Under the pieces are notes generated by a model that saw only the letters and a list, made by a program, of their open reading frames with translations, was not told the origin of the DNA and ran no database searches. A program made the position numbers and the translations under genes. Shown one piece after another: positions 44,297 through 53,370 of a DNA stretch of 64,000 bases. The stretch lies in NCBI RefSeq assembly GCF_021504595.1, contig NZ_JACSGT010000003.1:372001-436000 (forward strand). Direction: 5' to 3'. This DNA is from Chryseobacterium indicum (GTDB lineage: Bacteria; Bacteroidota; Bacteroidia; Flavobacteriales; Weeksellaceae). Every line of letters starts with the position of its first letter. Position 1 is the first letter of the stretch.

Positions 44297-44666
44297 TGAT
44301 TGACTGGTATTCTTCCGCAGAAAGTAATTCTGAATGATCTGCACCTTCAGCAACTTCTAATTTGATGATCCATCCGTTCCCATAAGGCTCTGAATTTAAT
44401 AATTCCGGCTGATCTTCCAATTCTGAGTTGAATTCGATCACTTTTCCTGAGATTGGCAAGAATAAATCTGAAACTGTTTTTACAGCTTCTACACTTCCGA
44501 AAACCGCACCCCCTTCAAGATCATCATCTACAGTGTCTACATCTACGTAAACGATATCTCCCAATTCTCCCTGTGCGAAGTCTGTAATACCGATTGTAGC
44601 AACGTTTCCTTCAATCTTGATCCATTCGTGATCTTTCGTGTACTTTAATTCTGATGGTGTGTTCAT
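44289..44666 (-). CDS. gcvH: Glycine cleavage system H protein
   Basis: A 125-residue lipoyl carrier of the glycine cleavage system, which shuttles the aminomethyl group between the P, T and L proteins. The lipoylated residue is Lys63 in [21 protein letters not shown]. Length and sequence are normal and intact. The ATG lies inside the 8-bp target duplication of an IS1-type element, so its native leader and promoter are now separated from it by 729 bp. It is followed by a vanZ-like gene with overlapping ends. Confidence 0.95.
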   Translation of the reverse strand: MNTPSELKYTKDHEWIKIEGNVATIGITDFAQGELGDIVYVDVDTVDDDLEGGAVFGSVEAVKTVSDLFLPISGKVIEFNSELEDQPELLNSEPYGNGWIIKLEVAEGADHSELLSAEEYQSIIG

Positions 44667-44671
44667 TTTTA
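44664..44671. repeat. Target-site duplication of the IS1-type element, left copy
   Basis: CATTTTTA directly abuts the left inverted repeat and is repeated at 45401-45408. Its first three bases are the complement of the gcvH start codon. Confidence 0.75.
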
Positions 44672-45400
44672 GTATTTGTTATTTTAAAATATATAATTGT
44701 TTATTTAGTTTTAGAAAAAGCAACTTTAAAGAGTTTTCCAGCATAAACTGCTTTTTAGAGTAACATTTTGTTTTCCTTTTGAATCTCGCTAAATAATGCC
44801 TTATTCTGGAATTATAGCTCTCAACTGTGAATGTTTCCGCTTTTGATTCGCAATGTTTCTCTGTAGGAATTAATTCTGAATAACTTTTCCAATAGTCACT
44901 GCAAAAACCATTAATTTCCCTGTCTTTTAAAGTGTTCCAGAGCTTTTTGAAAGTGGAAGTATTTCTTTTCCCACAAACAAAATCGATGTAGCGCTTTCCA
45001 AATCTATCAACAGCAATCCAGCTCCAACAGTAGTTTTTTTATTTAGGATGTAGCTGTGAATTTCATCTAATTCTACTATTTCTATAGGTTCTTGAGATTT
45101 TGGCAAAGAAACCGATTCTCCCCACTTTTTCACCCATTGATATACCGTTCCGTAACTGATATTCAACACTCTCCCAATAGCTCGAAATCCCATTCCTTCC
45201 AAATACATTTCTAATGCAAGCCGCCTTTGCTCAGGACTTTTTACATCCGATTTACTTTCAACACTATAAAAACATCCACAGTTTTTGCATTTATACCTTT
45301 GTAAACCTCTTGTAAAACCCGCTTTTACTTTATCTAATGATTGACATTTATAACATTTCATAATACTAATTTATGAAATATATTTTAATTTAACAATGCC
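44672..45400 (-). mobile_element. IS1-family insertion sequence, 729 bp
   Basis: The ends are imperfect inverted repeats of about 23 bases (18 matches), with the shared inner part TTAAAATATAT next to TTGTTA. They are flanked by an exact 8-bp direct repeat, CATTTTTA. The length, the 8-bp duplication and the encoded zinc-finger plus DDE-type transposase all fit the IS1 family (IS1 itself is 768 bp with 8-9 bp duplications). Only one copy is in the window. Confidence 0.85.
44679..45361 (-). CDS. IS1-family transposase read through a -1 frameshift at A7
   Basis: The first frame (45361 to 44927) has an InsA-like zinc finger (CYKCQSLDKVKAGF...CKNCGC), a helix-turn-helix and the first catalytic acidic motif VELDEIHSY, then goes astray. 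The -1 frame continues as WIAVDRFGKRYIDFVCGKR, FCSDYWKSYSEL and TVESYNSRIRHYLARFKRK, as in InsB. The switch point is a run of seven A residues on the coding strand (45034-45040). A -1 slip there gives a 227-residue product, close to IS1 InsAB' (232). It is either programmed frameshifting or an inactivating mutation. Confidence 0.82.
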
Positions 45401-45408
45401 CATTTTTA
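45401..45408. repeat. Target-site duplication of the IS1-type element, right copy
   Basis: CATTTTTA directly follows the right inverted repeat and equals the left copy. Confidence 0.75.
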
Positions 45409-45422
45409 ATTTTTTATTTGTA

Positions 45423-45453
45423 CAAATGTATTCAAAATTCCAGAAGGTTCAAA
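45423..45453 (-). promoter_or_regulatory. Probable original gcvH promoter, now upstream of the IS element
   Basis: On the minus strand TTTG (45450-45453), a 19-base spacer, and TACATTTG (45423-45430), a perfect consensus match. Without the IS, the gcvH ATG would lie about 15 bases beyond it. It may now drive both the transposase and gcvH. Confidence 0.65.
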
Positions 45454-45465
45454 TATCGGATATAA

Positions 45466-45493
45466 AAAATGTCCCTCAAAAACCGAGGGACAT
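45466..45493 (-). terminator. Terminator of the ruvA-sprA unit
   Basis: ATGTCCCTC and GAGGGACAT form a perfect stem around AAAAACC, followed by T residues on the minus strand. Confidence 0.85.
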
Positions 45494-45514
45494 TTAAATT
45501 TATTTTCGTTCTAA

Positions 45515-48500
45515 TTAGAAACCTCCTGAGTTTCCGAATGTAAACGTTGCAGAAATACCTGCTCTGATCGTTGACAACGGGAACGCGGTAGAGATTTTGT
45601 ATTTAGAAGTCATCTGCTCATAGAATACTCTAAGGTTAAGGTTTTCAGAGACATTATAATCTGCTGATACTTTAATATTCATTAGTCTCTGTCCTCCGGT
45701 AATCTGAGAATCATCAAGCAGAATATTCGTAATACTGGTTTTACTGTCTCTCAGTGAAAAATCTCCTCTGATATTAAGGTCACTTCCTTTTGCTTTTCCT
45801 CTTCCTCTCACGTTCGTCATTCCCAGTCTGAAGTTTCTGATGATATATCCTACTCTTACAACATATTCACTGTTTGAATCTTCTGTTAAAGTATGGTTGA
45901 CCAATCCCAGTAACAATGTTCTTAATCTGTTATACTGAATACCCAACTGGATATTGTTTCTCATCGTCATATCTACTCCGATCAGCGGCGAGAAGTTTTC
46001 TACGTAACCTACTTGAGCAAAAGTGAACGGATTGATATAATCATCATTAATATCTCTCTGGGTTGCATTGTAAGAATTAAGACTGTTGAAGTAATCGATA
46101 CTCGACTGAATTCCTGTTGCTGTATAAGTCGCCTGATAAGAATGCAAAAGATCAAACTTGGAGAACTGTCCGTTAATGATCGGGATATTTCTCAATCCCG
46201 AGTAAGTGATCTTCCAGTTTGGAATCGGAAGCCCTGCTTTTTTAGGGTTTTTCATTTCTTTTACCGTCTTACCTTCAACTGCAGCTCGGAACGCAGGAAT
46301 TAAAATATATGCATTTGAAATTCCGTATCCGTCTTTAAATCCGTTCGGTTCTAAAGCTCCCTGCATTTGCTGAGATAAAGTCTGTGCATTCTGTCTGATC
46401 GCCTGATAAATTGCCGCTCCGTCTTTGAATGCCGTTTTCAGTAAAACAACCGAATTGGAGTATGTTACCAAATCATTCGCAAATGTATAATTCGGATTGG
46501 CAACCCCTGTGTTCGGATCTCTGTAATTGAATCCTGTATGGGTAAAGTTGCGGTTGTAATTATGCAAGGCGTTGATATCAATCCGAAGATCATTCATCGG
46601 TATTATCTGCAAATTGGCTCTTAATTCGCGCGTTGACATCCTCACATAAGGATCTGTCATAAATTGAGAATCACTTACCCATCCGTTTTCCATTACCGTT
46701 CTTCTGATATCTGCCTGAGAACCGAAAAGGAATCCGATGGTAGGACCTCCCAAAGTCTGTCCGTAACCATACCAGTTCGGAGCAGAAAGCAGCCCCGGAA
46801 GAACGGTTCCGTTATTTTCAGAGTAATTGATATCCAACTGCTTCATAGATGTTAATAAATAAGCCATACTCTGAAGCGGCGTAAGTCTGGATTTAAACTT
46901 ATATTTTTTATAAGCATATCTTTTCTTCTCCCACTGTTGGGTGTAGGCATTATTTAAAGAATCTATTTCCTGTTTACGCTTCTGAAGTTTCGCTGAAATA
47001 TTTTTGAAATATTTAAACTGTCCGAAGAACTTCGTAAAATCTGCCGTTCCTGTTGCCTGAATAACATTGGTATTCTGCCCTACCGAACCTAAGCTTCCAT
47101 CCGGACTCGACAGCAATACGGTAGATCTTGCATTCCAGTTGTAGGTAAATCCGTATCCTAATTCTGCATCGATGAAATCCAGATAAGGAAGATACTGGAA
47201 TGGTAATTTATAATTCAGCTGAACTCTGTGATTGTACAGTACCGGTCTTCCTGCTCTGAAAACATTTCCAAAGATAGAACTGTTGTCCATTGAGTTTACA
47301 TCTACATTATCATTCAATGTTCTGGTAGCCGAGTTGATTTCCAGTTTTAAAGATTTAGTAAAATTAAATCCTAAACCATACTGCCATCCGAAATAGAAGT
47401 TTCTGTTTTTAATAGCAGCAAAGTCATCACCATAATTTCCTGTAAGAATCGCATCGATATTTCTGAACTGCAATTCGTTGTAATTTCTGTCGATTTCAGT
47501 TCTGAAAGAGAATCTTGTAGGAATAGGATTAAAGTTAAATTCTTTTACCCACCTTAAATATTTCGTAGACTTCGCGGTATCGCTTATCATTTTATTGAAC
47601 GGACGGATTACCCAAGGTTTGAATGTGTAGTTGTAATCCACATACCCTCTGAGATATTGTCTGTAATTTTTCTTGGTATAAATATCTCTATAATAATCGT
47701 CGTTATAAACCGCCGTTACCGATACGTTTTCGATATCGTAGAACTTAGGTTTCCTGTTCGGATTCATTCTTTCTTTATGCATATTCACAACGCCGATGCT
47801 TCTTTGCTGTGTAAAGGTTCTTGCTACTTTTTTAAGCTGTTCCTTGTTTGCCGCTTTCTTAAACTCAACATCCGTATCCAGAGGATTGTACTTCGGATCT
47901 TCAATAGTCTGCGAGTAAGAATAATTCACAGGAATTTTAACTCCGCTTTTTTCCGGTAAAAACTTATCTACATTTACTGCTGTATTGATGCTGAATGCAG
48001 ACTGAGTAGACTGATGTCTTTCTGCAGGTTTAGAATCGATGTTTCCAAATCCTACTGAAGTATAAGAAGCACTTGTATTCACGGTTGCAAAGTCTCCAAG
48101 GTTGAAGTTTAAGCTGGCGTTCCCTGCATATCCTCCGTCGTTTTCTATTTCGGAAAGACGAATTTCGTTTACCCAAAGAATTCTGTCGATTGCGACAGCT
48201 GCGGAAGTTCCTCTTTCAAAACCATTTCTGACACCAATCATAATAGTTGTAATGTTTCCTAAACTTGGTCGGCCTTTAATGTAAAGACTTTTAAAAGTAT
48301 TCCCCGGATCAAAAACCTCATCTTTTAATCTCTGTACAATTTGCGTCGGGTGATTTTTGTCTCTTCTTATTTTAGCATCCACAAAATCCTGAATATTTAA
48401 ATCCACATCATTTTCCATCGGCCAGATTTCCATAGGTGTTGTAGCGGTAGATGGTGTAACGAAGAGTGAAGATTCATATTCATAATAGTTATCTGTGGCA

Positions 48501-51500
48501 TCACTACCTAAACGGATGAAGAATTTGGTTTCTTTATTAAAACCGAATACTCTTTTACCAGGATCTTGAGCGTGTACAAAAAGTTTCAGCTTCTTGTATC
48601 TTCTCATATCCAGAGAAGTATTTTTAAATACCCCTCTCGCTTCAGACGGAGCAAGGGATGTCGCTTTTAAATATAAAGAAGCTTCATTCTGTCTCTGCGC
48701 ACCTGCATTACCGCTTAAAATCTGTCTGTCGATTCCCGGAGGCAAAACGTAAGGCGGCTGATTCAGTGCATTTTCTTCAATATTTACACTTCCCACCTCA
48801 AAGTTATCGTTATTTGTAGTGAGTGTCCCTTCATCCGTAGCTCCTGAATTTCCCGTATTGGCAATATTTTTAGGGTATTTTCTCCAGTCTGATCTCACCA
48901 GATCCATCGTTCCGAATCTTAACGTTGAAGTCTGATCGAAACCTGTTAATAATAATCTTGCAAATCTTACATTATTCAAAATAGAAGGGTCTGCATTACC
49001 GGCAGTTGTAACATATTTTGATACTGGAATTCTGAATAAATACCATTTTACCTGCGAAGTCTGCCCGTTCTGGAATGACGCCTGAACTGTTTTAACATCT
49101 ACTATATTATTCTGTCCTAAAGTTAAGCTTCCAGGAGTTAAGCTTAACTCATACTGGTTATAGCTTTCCGTCTGATCCAAGTTGTAATCTTTATTAATAT
49201 CTTCCGCATCCGGAGTCTGTGAAGAAACTTCCAAAGAGTTGCTTTGAGAGTTTCCTTCCGGACCTCTGAAATATTTGTATCGCTGAACCAGAGATGACGC
49301 CTGAGTTCCTGTGAACTTGTCTGACATATAAAACACAAAATCATCTACTGCAGGGTCGGAAACATTGGTAACCGGATTGATAAATGTATTTCCAAACAAT
49401 GCTGCTTCCTGATCCGAACTTAAACCGTCATATCCCAAATCCTGAGCCTTTCTGTCTGCTCCTTCACTTGAGAAAGCGTAAAGAATCGGTGGCTGCTTCG
49501 GTTGGGTTCCCCAGTTTGATGCCGTAGTTGTAGACGGAGCCGAAGGAGTTGGCAATCCATTTTCGTACTGCATCTGTCCGTCTTTAAGTATATCTTCAGA
49601 AACATTTCCTAAATGCAGTAAAAGTTTTGGATTGGTACCCAAAGTATTTCCGTCTGCATAAGGATCCATCATCCAGAATTCAACATATTCGATGTTTGAA
49701 TTTACGAAATTGGAAACGCTGATCGGTCTCATGATTCCCGCCCATCTCTGTGCTGTTGTTTCCGTATTAGGGTTCGAGTTGTAAGGACCTTTTTCTGCAG
49801 GATAATACGAAATATCAAAAGTATTGGTATACGTCTGTTCTCCTGCCACAAAATCTCTGTTGTTGAAAATTTCCGAGAACTGTACCCTTCTTGAAGCATG
49901 ATTGGAAACCGACTGCGGAGTGATTCCTGCGGGAGCTTTTCCTCCTACTCCATAAAATCTAGGATCAATGTTATACCATGATAACAACCCTCTACCGTAA
50001 CCTTCTGTTCTGTCATTATTTTTTCCGGCTCCTGTAAATAACGGATCAGACTGGTTCTTTTCAGGCTTTGAAGCCAAGCTCCATGCTGTAGGTTCTTTTA
50101 ATGTAATTTTCGATGTGGTCTGTTCAAAATCATCAATATAAGACTGGTCGTTAATTCCTTTATTTAAACCGGGAAGTAAATAGGCTGCCTCCATTTTGAA
50201 ATTCAAATTGGATGGTGCTTCAGTGTTTACAAGAGGGATCTTGTCTGTTAGTCTTGTAAGGAACGGAAGTTTATTGTTGTACATCAAGTTGATCCCTGCC
50301 ATAGTATTGTTCACGGCTTCCTGACCATAATTTACCTTTTGGGTAAGTGGCGATTCGGAGTAATTTACAACGGTTCCTCCCAAGATAAAGTTTTCATTAA
50401 ATCTTCTTTCCAGATTCAATCCCATAAATCTTTTTCTCTGGGTATTGAATGTTAACTGGTTCTCCAGTGAAATATTAATTGCCTGTCCGGATTGTTTTAC
50501 CTGCTCATTGATGATGGTAACTGTTCCCAACATATAATCTACGGTGTAGTCTATCCCTTCGGTAAGCTGAACTCCGTTTGCCGAAACCTTTACGGAACCT
50601 TGAGGAACATTAACTGCTCCCAGAGAAATTCCCTGTCCCTGAACACCTTTGTAACGACCTTCAATGGTGTAACGCTGCGCCAGATTGCTTGATGTAGCCA
50701 CTTGCTTTTGCTGGCTGTAAAGATCCGAGAACACATACTGAGGATCGTTAGTTCCTATTACATTCTGAATATAACTACCAAAAGGCTGAACTTTGGTGAA
50801 GATTACTCTTCCGGTTTCCGGTCTTATGGTAATTCCGTTAACAAAGTCAAAAACACCGTCTCCTGTTGAACTTCCGTTGTTCTGTAAATCTCCGTTAGCG
50901 TTTAGTCTGTCCCAGTTTAATAATTTGATTAAAGGAACACTGCTCACCTGCGGATTATTGGCAACCGGAAGATAATTAACCTTACCTCCGGATTGTGGAT
51001 CTCTGTATAAAACATTCAGGATAAATCCATCCTTATTCACCTGTCCCGCATCTAAAGAATAGATGTTCTTCATCATCAGATTCCACATCGGAGAAGTGGT
51101 TTTTACCGTTGTATTCGGCTTCAGAAGTTTTGCCATTAAAACCGTACTTTCTTCAGAGAATTCCCCGACTTTGTATACCTGATTGCTTCCATTCACCGTA
51201 TAGGAGAAGGAAACTGCCAAAAGCTGATTATCATTAAGTTTTTGATTTAATGAGATGTATCCTAACTGTGGCTGTAAGGTATATTCATTGGTATTTAATC
51301 TTCTTGCTTTTTTATTAAAGATAAAGTGTTCACCATCCTGATAAACTTCTGTTGTTCCTGTCGCAACCGGAAGATTCTGTACATTGATTGCATTATATGT
51401 TGTACTTGCATCTCTTAAACCCGGTAATCCGTTGATTGTGGAATACAGGTTGAAACCCGGCTGGTTATTATCCGGAAGAATTCCCGGAGCATCTCCTAAA

Positions 51501-52609
51501 TCTCTGATTCCGACAATACTTTTCTGGTACTGTAAATTGCTGTTTCCCTGATCCAAAACCCACACTTCCAGTCTTGTAATGCTGATCTTTGAATTGATCT
51601 GAGGATAGTTTAATAAAGCTCCGTCATATTTATCTAGGAAATAATGTCCCAAGAAGTAGTGCTGGTTGTCTTCATAATCAATTGCATTTAATTTAAATGT
51701 ATTCATTACACCACCGCCTTGTACCGTAATATTTCTGGCTTCACCCTGCTGTTGGGAAAGCACCACTGTCCCAAAGGTTTTACCCAGCTGAAACTCTGTT
51801 TTAACCCCGAATAAAGATTGAGAGCCACGGATCAGGCTGGTTGAAAGCGGCATATTAACGTTACCGAATTCTACTCTTTTAATGATTTTATCTTCTCCTC
51901 CTGCACTTGGTTTATCTACATCCTGCAGACCTTTCTGCTGAAGATCTTTCCAGCTTCCTTTAGCCTGCCAGACAAGATTCATTCTGTTTTCAAAAGCAAA
52001 ACCACTCTGGGTATCGTAATTGGCTTTTAGCTGAAGGTTCTCTCCGACTTTCCCCAATAATCCGAGCTGAATTCTCTGGTCGATATCAAATGTAAAACTC
52101 TTTCTGTTCTGTGGTAAGATTAATGGATTATCAATCTTCTGATAGAGTCCGGCAAAATCGAAAGAAGCATATCCGGTAGGAATGATTTCAATTTTATTAC
52201 TTCCGAAAATCGTTTCGAAAAGCCTGTTATTAATTTGCAATGAAGGAATTAAACCTTTTCTCGCTGCATCACTTTTATCTTTCCGGAACATCAGACTATA
52301 GCGGTCTGACTTCTCTTTATAGTAAGCTTTCGTCTGAGCCTCCATCATAAACTCCTTGTAATCTTCAGGAGACATTGCAGTCGGCTGTCCGGTTATCGTA
52401 TTTCCTACCTTAGGATATACGAAATACATTCCTGTTTTTATATCATAGTAGGCTTCATACTGTGTAGGATCTGCCAACTGATAATCTTTTTTGATAATTG
52501 CGGTATCGCTTACTTTTGCTGTAGCCCGCCTCTGTGCAAACGTAAATGTTGACACAAGTAAAAACGACAGGAACAGAATTATATTGAAATATTTATTATT
52601 CGCCACCAA
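45515..52609 (-). CDS. sprA: T9SS outer membrane translocon SprA (Sov)
   Basis: A 2364-residue outer membrane protein, the very large beta-barrel channel of the type IX secretion system, needed for secretion and gliding in relatives. An N-terminal signal peptide (about residues 5-26, ending FTFAQ) is followed by long beta-rich regions. Recognisable blocks include AGLYQKIDNPLILPQNRKSF, IRGSQSLFGVKTEFQLGKT and a final strand ending TFTFGNSGGF. The length agrees with flavobacterial SprA (about 2400). The start may be TTG at 52609 or GTG at 52606. It follows ruvA by 3 bases. Confidence 0.95.
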   Translation of the reverse strand: MVANNKYFNIILFLSFLLVSTFTFAQRRATAKVSDTAIIKKDYQLADPTQYEAYYDIKTGMYFVYPKVGNTITGQPTAMSPEDYKEFMMEAQTKAYYKEKSDRYSLMFRKDKSDAARKGLIPSLQINNRLFETIFGSNKIEIIPTGYASFDFAGLYQKIDNPLILPQNRKSFTFDIDQRIQLGLLGKVGENLQLKANYDTQSGFAFENRMNLVWQAKGSWKDLQQKGLQDVDKPSAGGEDKIIKRVEFGNVNMPLSTSLIRGSQSLFGVKTEFQLGKTFGTVVLSQQQGEARNITVQGGGVMNTFKLNAIDYEDNQHYFLGHYFLDKYDGALLNYPQINSKISITRLEVWVLDQGNSNLQYQKSIVGIRDLGDAPGILPDNNQPGFNLYSTINGLPGLRDASTTYNAINVQNLPVATGTTEVYQDGEHFIFNKKARRLNTNEYTLQPQLGYISLNQKLNDNQLLAVSFSYTVNGSNQVYKVGEFSEESTVLMAKLLKPNTTVKTTSPMWNLMMKNIYSLDAGQVNKDGFILNVLYRDPQSGGKVNYLPVANNPQVSSVPLIKLLNWDRLNANGDLQNNGSSTGDGVFDFVNGITIRPETGRVIFTKVQPFGSYIQNVIGTNDPQYVFSDLYSQQKQVATSSNLAQRYTIEGRYKGVQGQGISLGAVNVPQGSVKVSANGVQLTEGIDYTVDYMLGTVTIINEQVKQSGQAINISLENQLTFNTQRKRFMGLNLERRFNENFILGGTVVNYSESPLTQKVNYGQEAVNNTMAGINLMYNNKLPFLTRLTDKIPLVNTEAPSNLNFKMEAAYLLPGLNKGINDQSYIDDFEQTTSKITLKEPTAWSLASKPEKNQSDPLFTGAGKNNDRTEGYGRGLLSWYNIDPRFYGVGGKAPAGITPQSVSNHASRRVQFSEIFNNRDFVAGEQTYTNTFDISYYPAEKGPYNSNPNTETTAQRWAGIMRPISVSNFVNSNIEYVEFWMMDPYADGNTLGTNPKLLLHLGNVSEDILKDGQMQYENGLPTPSAPSTTTASNWGTQPKQPPILYAFSSEGADRKAQDLGYDGLSSDQEAALFGNTFINPVTNVSDPAVDDFVFYMSDKFTGTQASSLVQRYKYFRGPEGNSQSNSLEVSSQTPDAEDINKDYNLDQTESYNQYELSLTPGSLTLGQNNIVDVKTVQASFQNGQTSQVKWYLFRIPVSKYVTTAGNADPSILNNVRFARLLLTGFDQTSTLRFGTMDLVRSDWRKYPKNIANTGNSGATDEGTLTTNNDNFEVGSVNIEENALNQPPYVLPPGIDRQILSGNAGAQRQNEASLYLKATSLAPSEARGVFKNTSLDMRRYKKLKLFVHAQDPGKRVFGFNKETKFFIRLGSDATDNYYEYESSLFVTPSTATTPMEIWPMENDVDLNIQDFVDAKIRRDKNHPTQIVQRLKDEVFDPGNTFKSLYIKGRPSLGNITTIMIGVRNGFERGTSAAVAIDRILWVNEIRLSEIENDGGYAGNASLNFNLGDFATVNTSASYTSVGFGNIDSKPAERHQSTQSAFSINTAVNVDKFLPEKSGVKIPVNYSYSQTIEDPKYNPLDTDVEFKKAANKEQLKKVARTFTQQRSIGVVNMHKERMNPNRKPKFYDIENVSVTAVYNDDYYRDIYTKKNYRQYLRGYVDYNYTFKPWVIRPFNKMISDTAKSTKYLRWVKEFNFNPIPTRFSFRTEIDRNYNELQFRNIDAILTGNYGDDFAAIKNRNFYFGWQYGLGFNFTKSLKLEINSATRTLNDNVDVNSMDNSSIFGNVFRAGRPVLYNHRVQLNYKLPFQYLPYLDFIDAELGYGFTYNWNARSTVLLSSPDGSLGSVGQNTNVIQATGTADFTKFFGQFKYFKNISAKLQKRKQEIDSLNNAYTQQWEKKRYAYKKYKFKSRLTPLQSMAYLLTSMKQLDINYSENNGTVLPGLLSAPNWYGYGQTLGGPTIGFLFGSQADIRRTVMENGWVSDSQFMTDPYVRMSTRELRANLQIIPMNDLRIDINALHNYNRNFTHTGFNYRDPNTGVANPNYTFANDLVTYSNSVVLLKTAFKDGAAIYQAIRQNAQTLSQQMQGALEPNGFKDGYGISNAYILIPAFRAAVEGKTVKEMKNPKKAGLPIPNWKITYSGLRNIPIINGQFSKFDLLHSYQATYTATGIQSSIDYFNSLNSYNATQRDINDDYINPFTFAQVGYVENFSPLIGVDMTMRNNIQLGIQYNRLRTLLLGLVNHTLTEDSNSEYVVRVGYIIRNFRLGMTNVRGRGKAKGSDLNIRGDFSLRDSKTSITNILLDDSQITGGQRLMNIKVSADYNVSENLNLRVFYEQMTSKYKISTAFPLSTIRAGISATFTFGNSGGF

Positions 52610-52612
52610 ATG

Positions 52613-53197
52613 TTAAATGTTTTTTAAAATTTGTTTTACCAACTCTTCTACTGAAATATCAGAATCCTGCTTCATGATTTTATCTGCAAGCTTCTCACTC
52701 ATTCGCTTCGGAATGCCCAAAACTTCTAATGCAGATAACGATTCTTCCTTGATTTTATTATTTGCAAACGTGGAAATATTTTCTTCCGGATTGCTGTATT
52801 TCTGCACTTTATCCTTAAGATCTACAATAATTCTTTCAGCTGTTTTTGCACCGATTCCTTTCGCTTTCTGAATGAGTGCGCTGTTTTTTGATAATATTGC
52901 CGAAGCAATCTCATCAAGACTTAAAGTGGATAGTAAAATAAGTGCTGAAACCGCTCCTACTCCATTAACGCTTATTAACAGATTGAACATTTCTTTTTCT
53001 GAACGAGTGTTAAATCCAAATAATAAATGGGCGTCTTCCCGAATAATCTGCTGAATAAAAAGAAAGGTTTCTTTATTGGTTGTGAGGGTCTGTGAAGTCA
53101 TTAAACTGATACCTACATAGTAACCAACTCCTTGTACGTTGATTACTGCGTAGGTAGGCGTAAGTTCCTGAACAATGCCTTGAAGTGAAAATATCAT
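52613..53197 (-). CDS. ruvA: Holliday junction branch migration protein RuvA
   Basis: A 194-residue DNA-binding subunit of the RuvAB branch-migration motor. The N-terminal OB-fold (MIFSLQGIVQELTPTYAVINVQGVGYYVGIS) is followed by tandem helix-hairpin-helix motifs (LISVNGVGAVSALILLS and QKAKGIGAKTAERIIVDLKDKV). A C-terminal three-helix domain binds RuvB. ruvB is not in the window. It is the first gene of a two-gene unit with sprA. Confidence 0.96.
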   Translation of the reverse strand: MIFSLQGIVQELTPTYAVINVQGVGYYVGISLMTSQTLTTNKETFLFIQQIIREDAHLLFGFNTRSEKEMFNLLISVNGVGAVSALILLSTLSLDEIASAILSKNSALIQKAKGIGAKTAERIIVDLKDKVQKYSNPEENISTFANNKIKEESLSALEVLGIPKRMSEKLADKIMKQDSDISVEELVKQILKNI

Positions 53198-53216
53198 TAT
53201 TAATTTTTATAACTCC

Positions 53217-53224
53217 CAAATATA
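53217..53224 (-). promoter_or_regulatory. Putative -7 element of ruvA-sprA
   Basis: TATATTTG on the minus strand, a perfect TAnnTTTG, 19 bases before the ruvA ATG. No clear TTTG was seen at the expected upstream distance. Confidence 0.4.
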
Positions 53225-53311
53225 GTAATTTAAACTAAGTTATGTTTTCATTTCACGCGCGAATGATTTTTAACTTAATTTTTAACTATAATTTTAACAA
53301 TCGCTTCCAAA

Positions 53312-53341
53312 AACAAAAGACTCCGAAATCCGGAGTCTTTT
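53312..53341 (-). terminator. Terminator of the malic enzyme gene
   Basis: AAAGACTCCG and CGGAGTCTTT form a perfect 10-bp stem, with T-rich sequence beyond it on the minus strand. Confidence 0.85.
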
Positions 53342-53370
53342 AATTGTTTCAAATATTGTTAACCTTCTGT

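Noticed and set aside
44297..44353. N-terminal extension of the VanZ-like protein within gcvH
   Set aside because: The extension is the shadow of the conserved gcvH C-terminus in another frame, and a TTG overlapping the gcvH stop is a better start.
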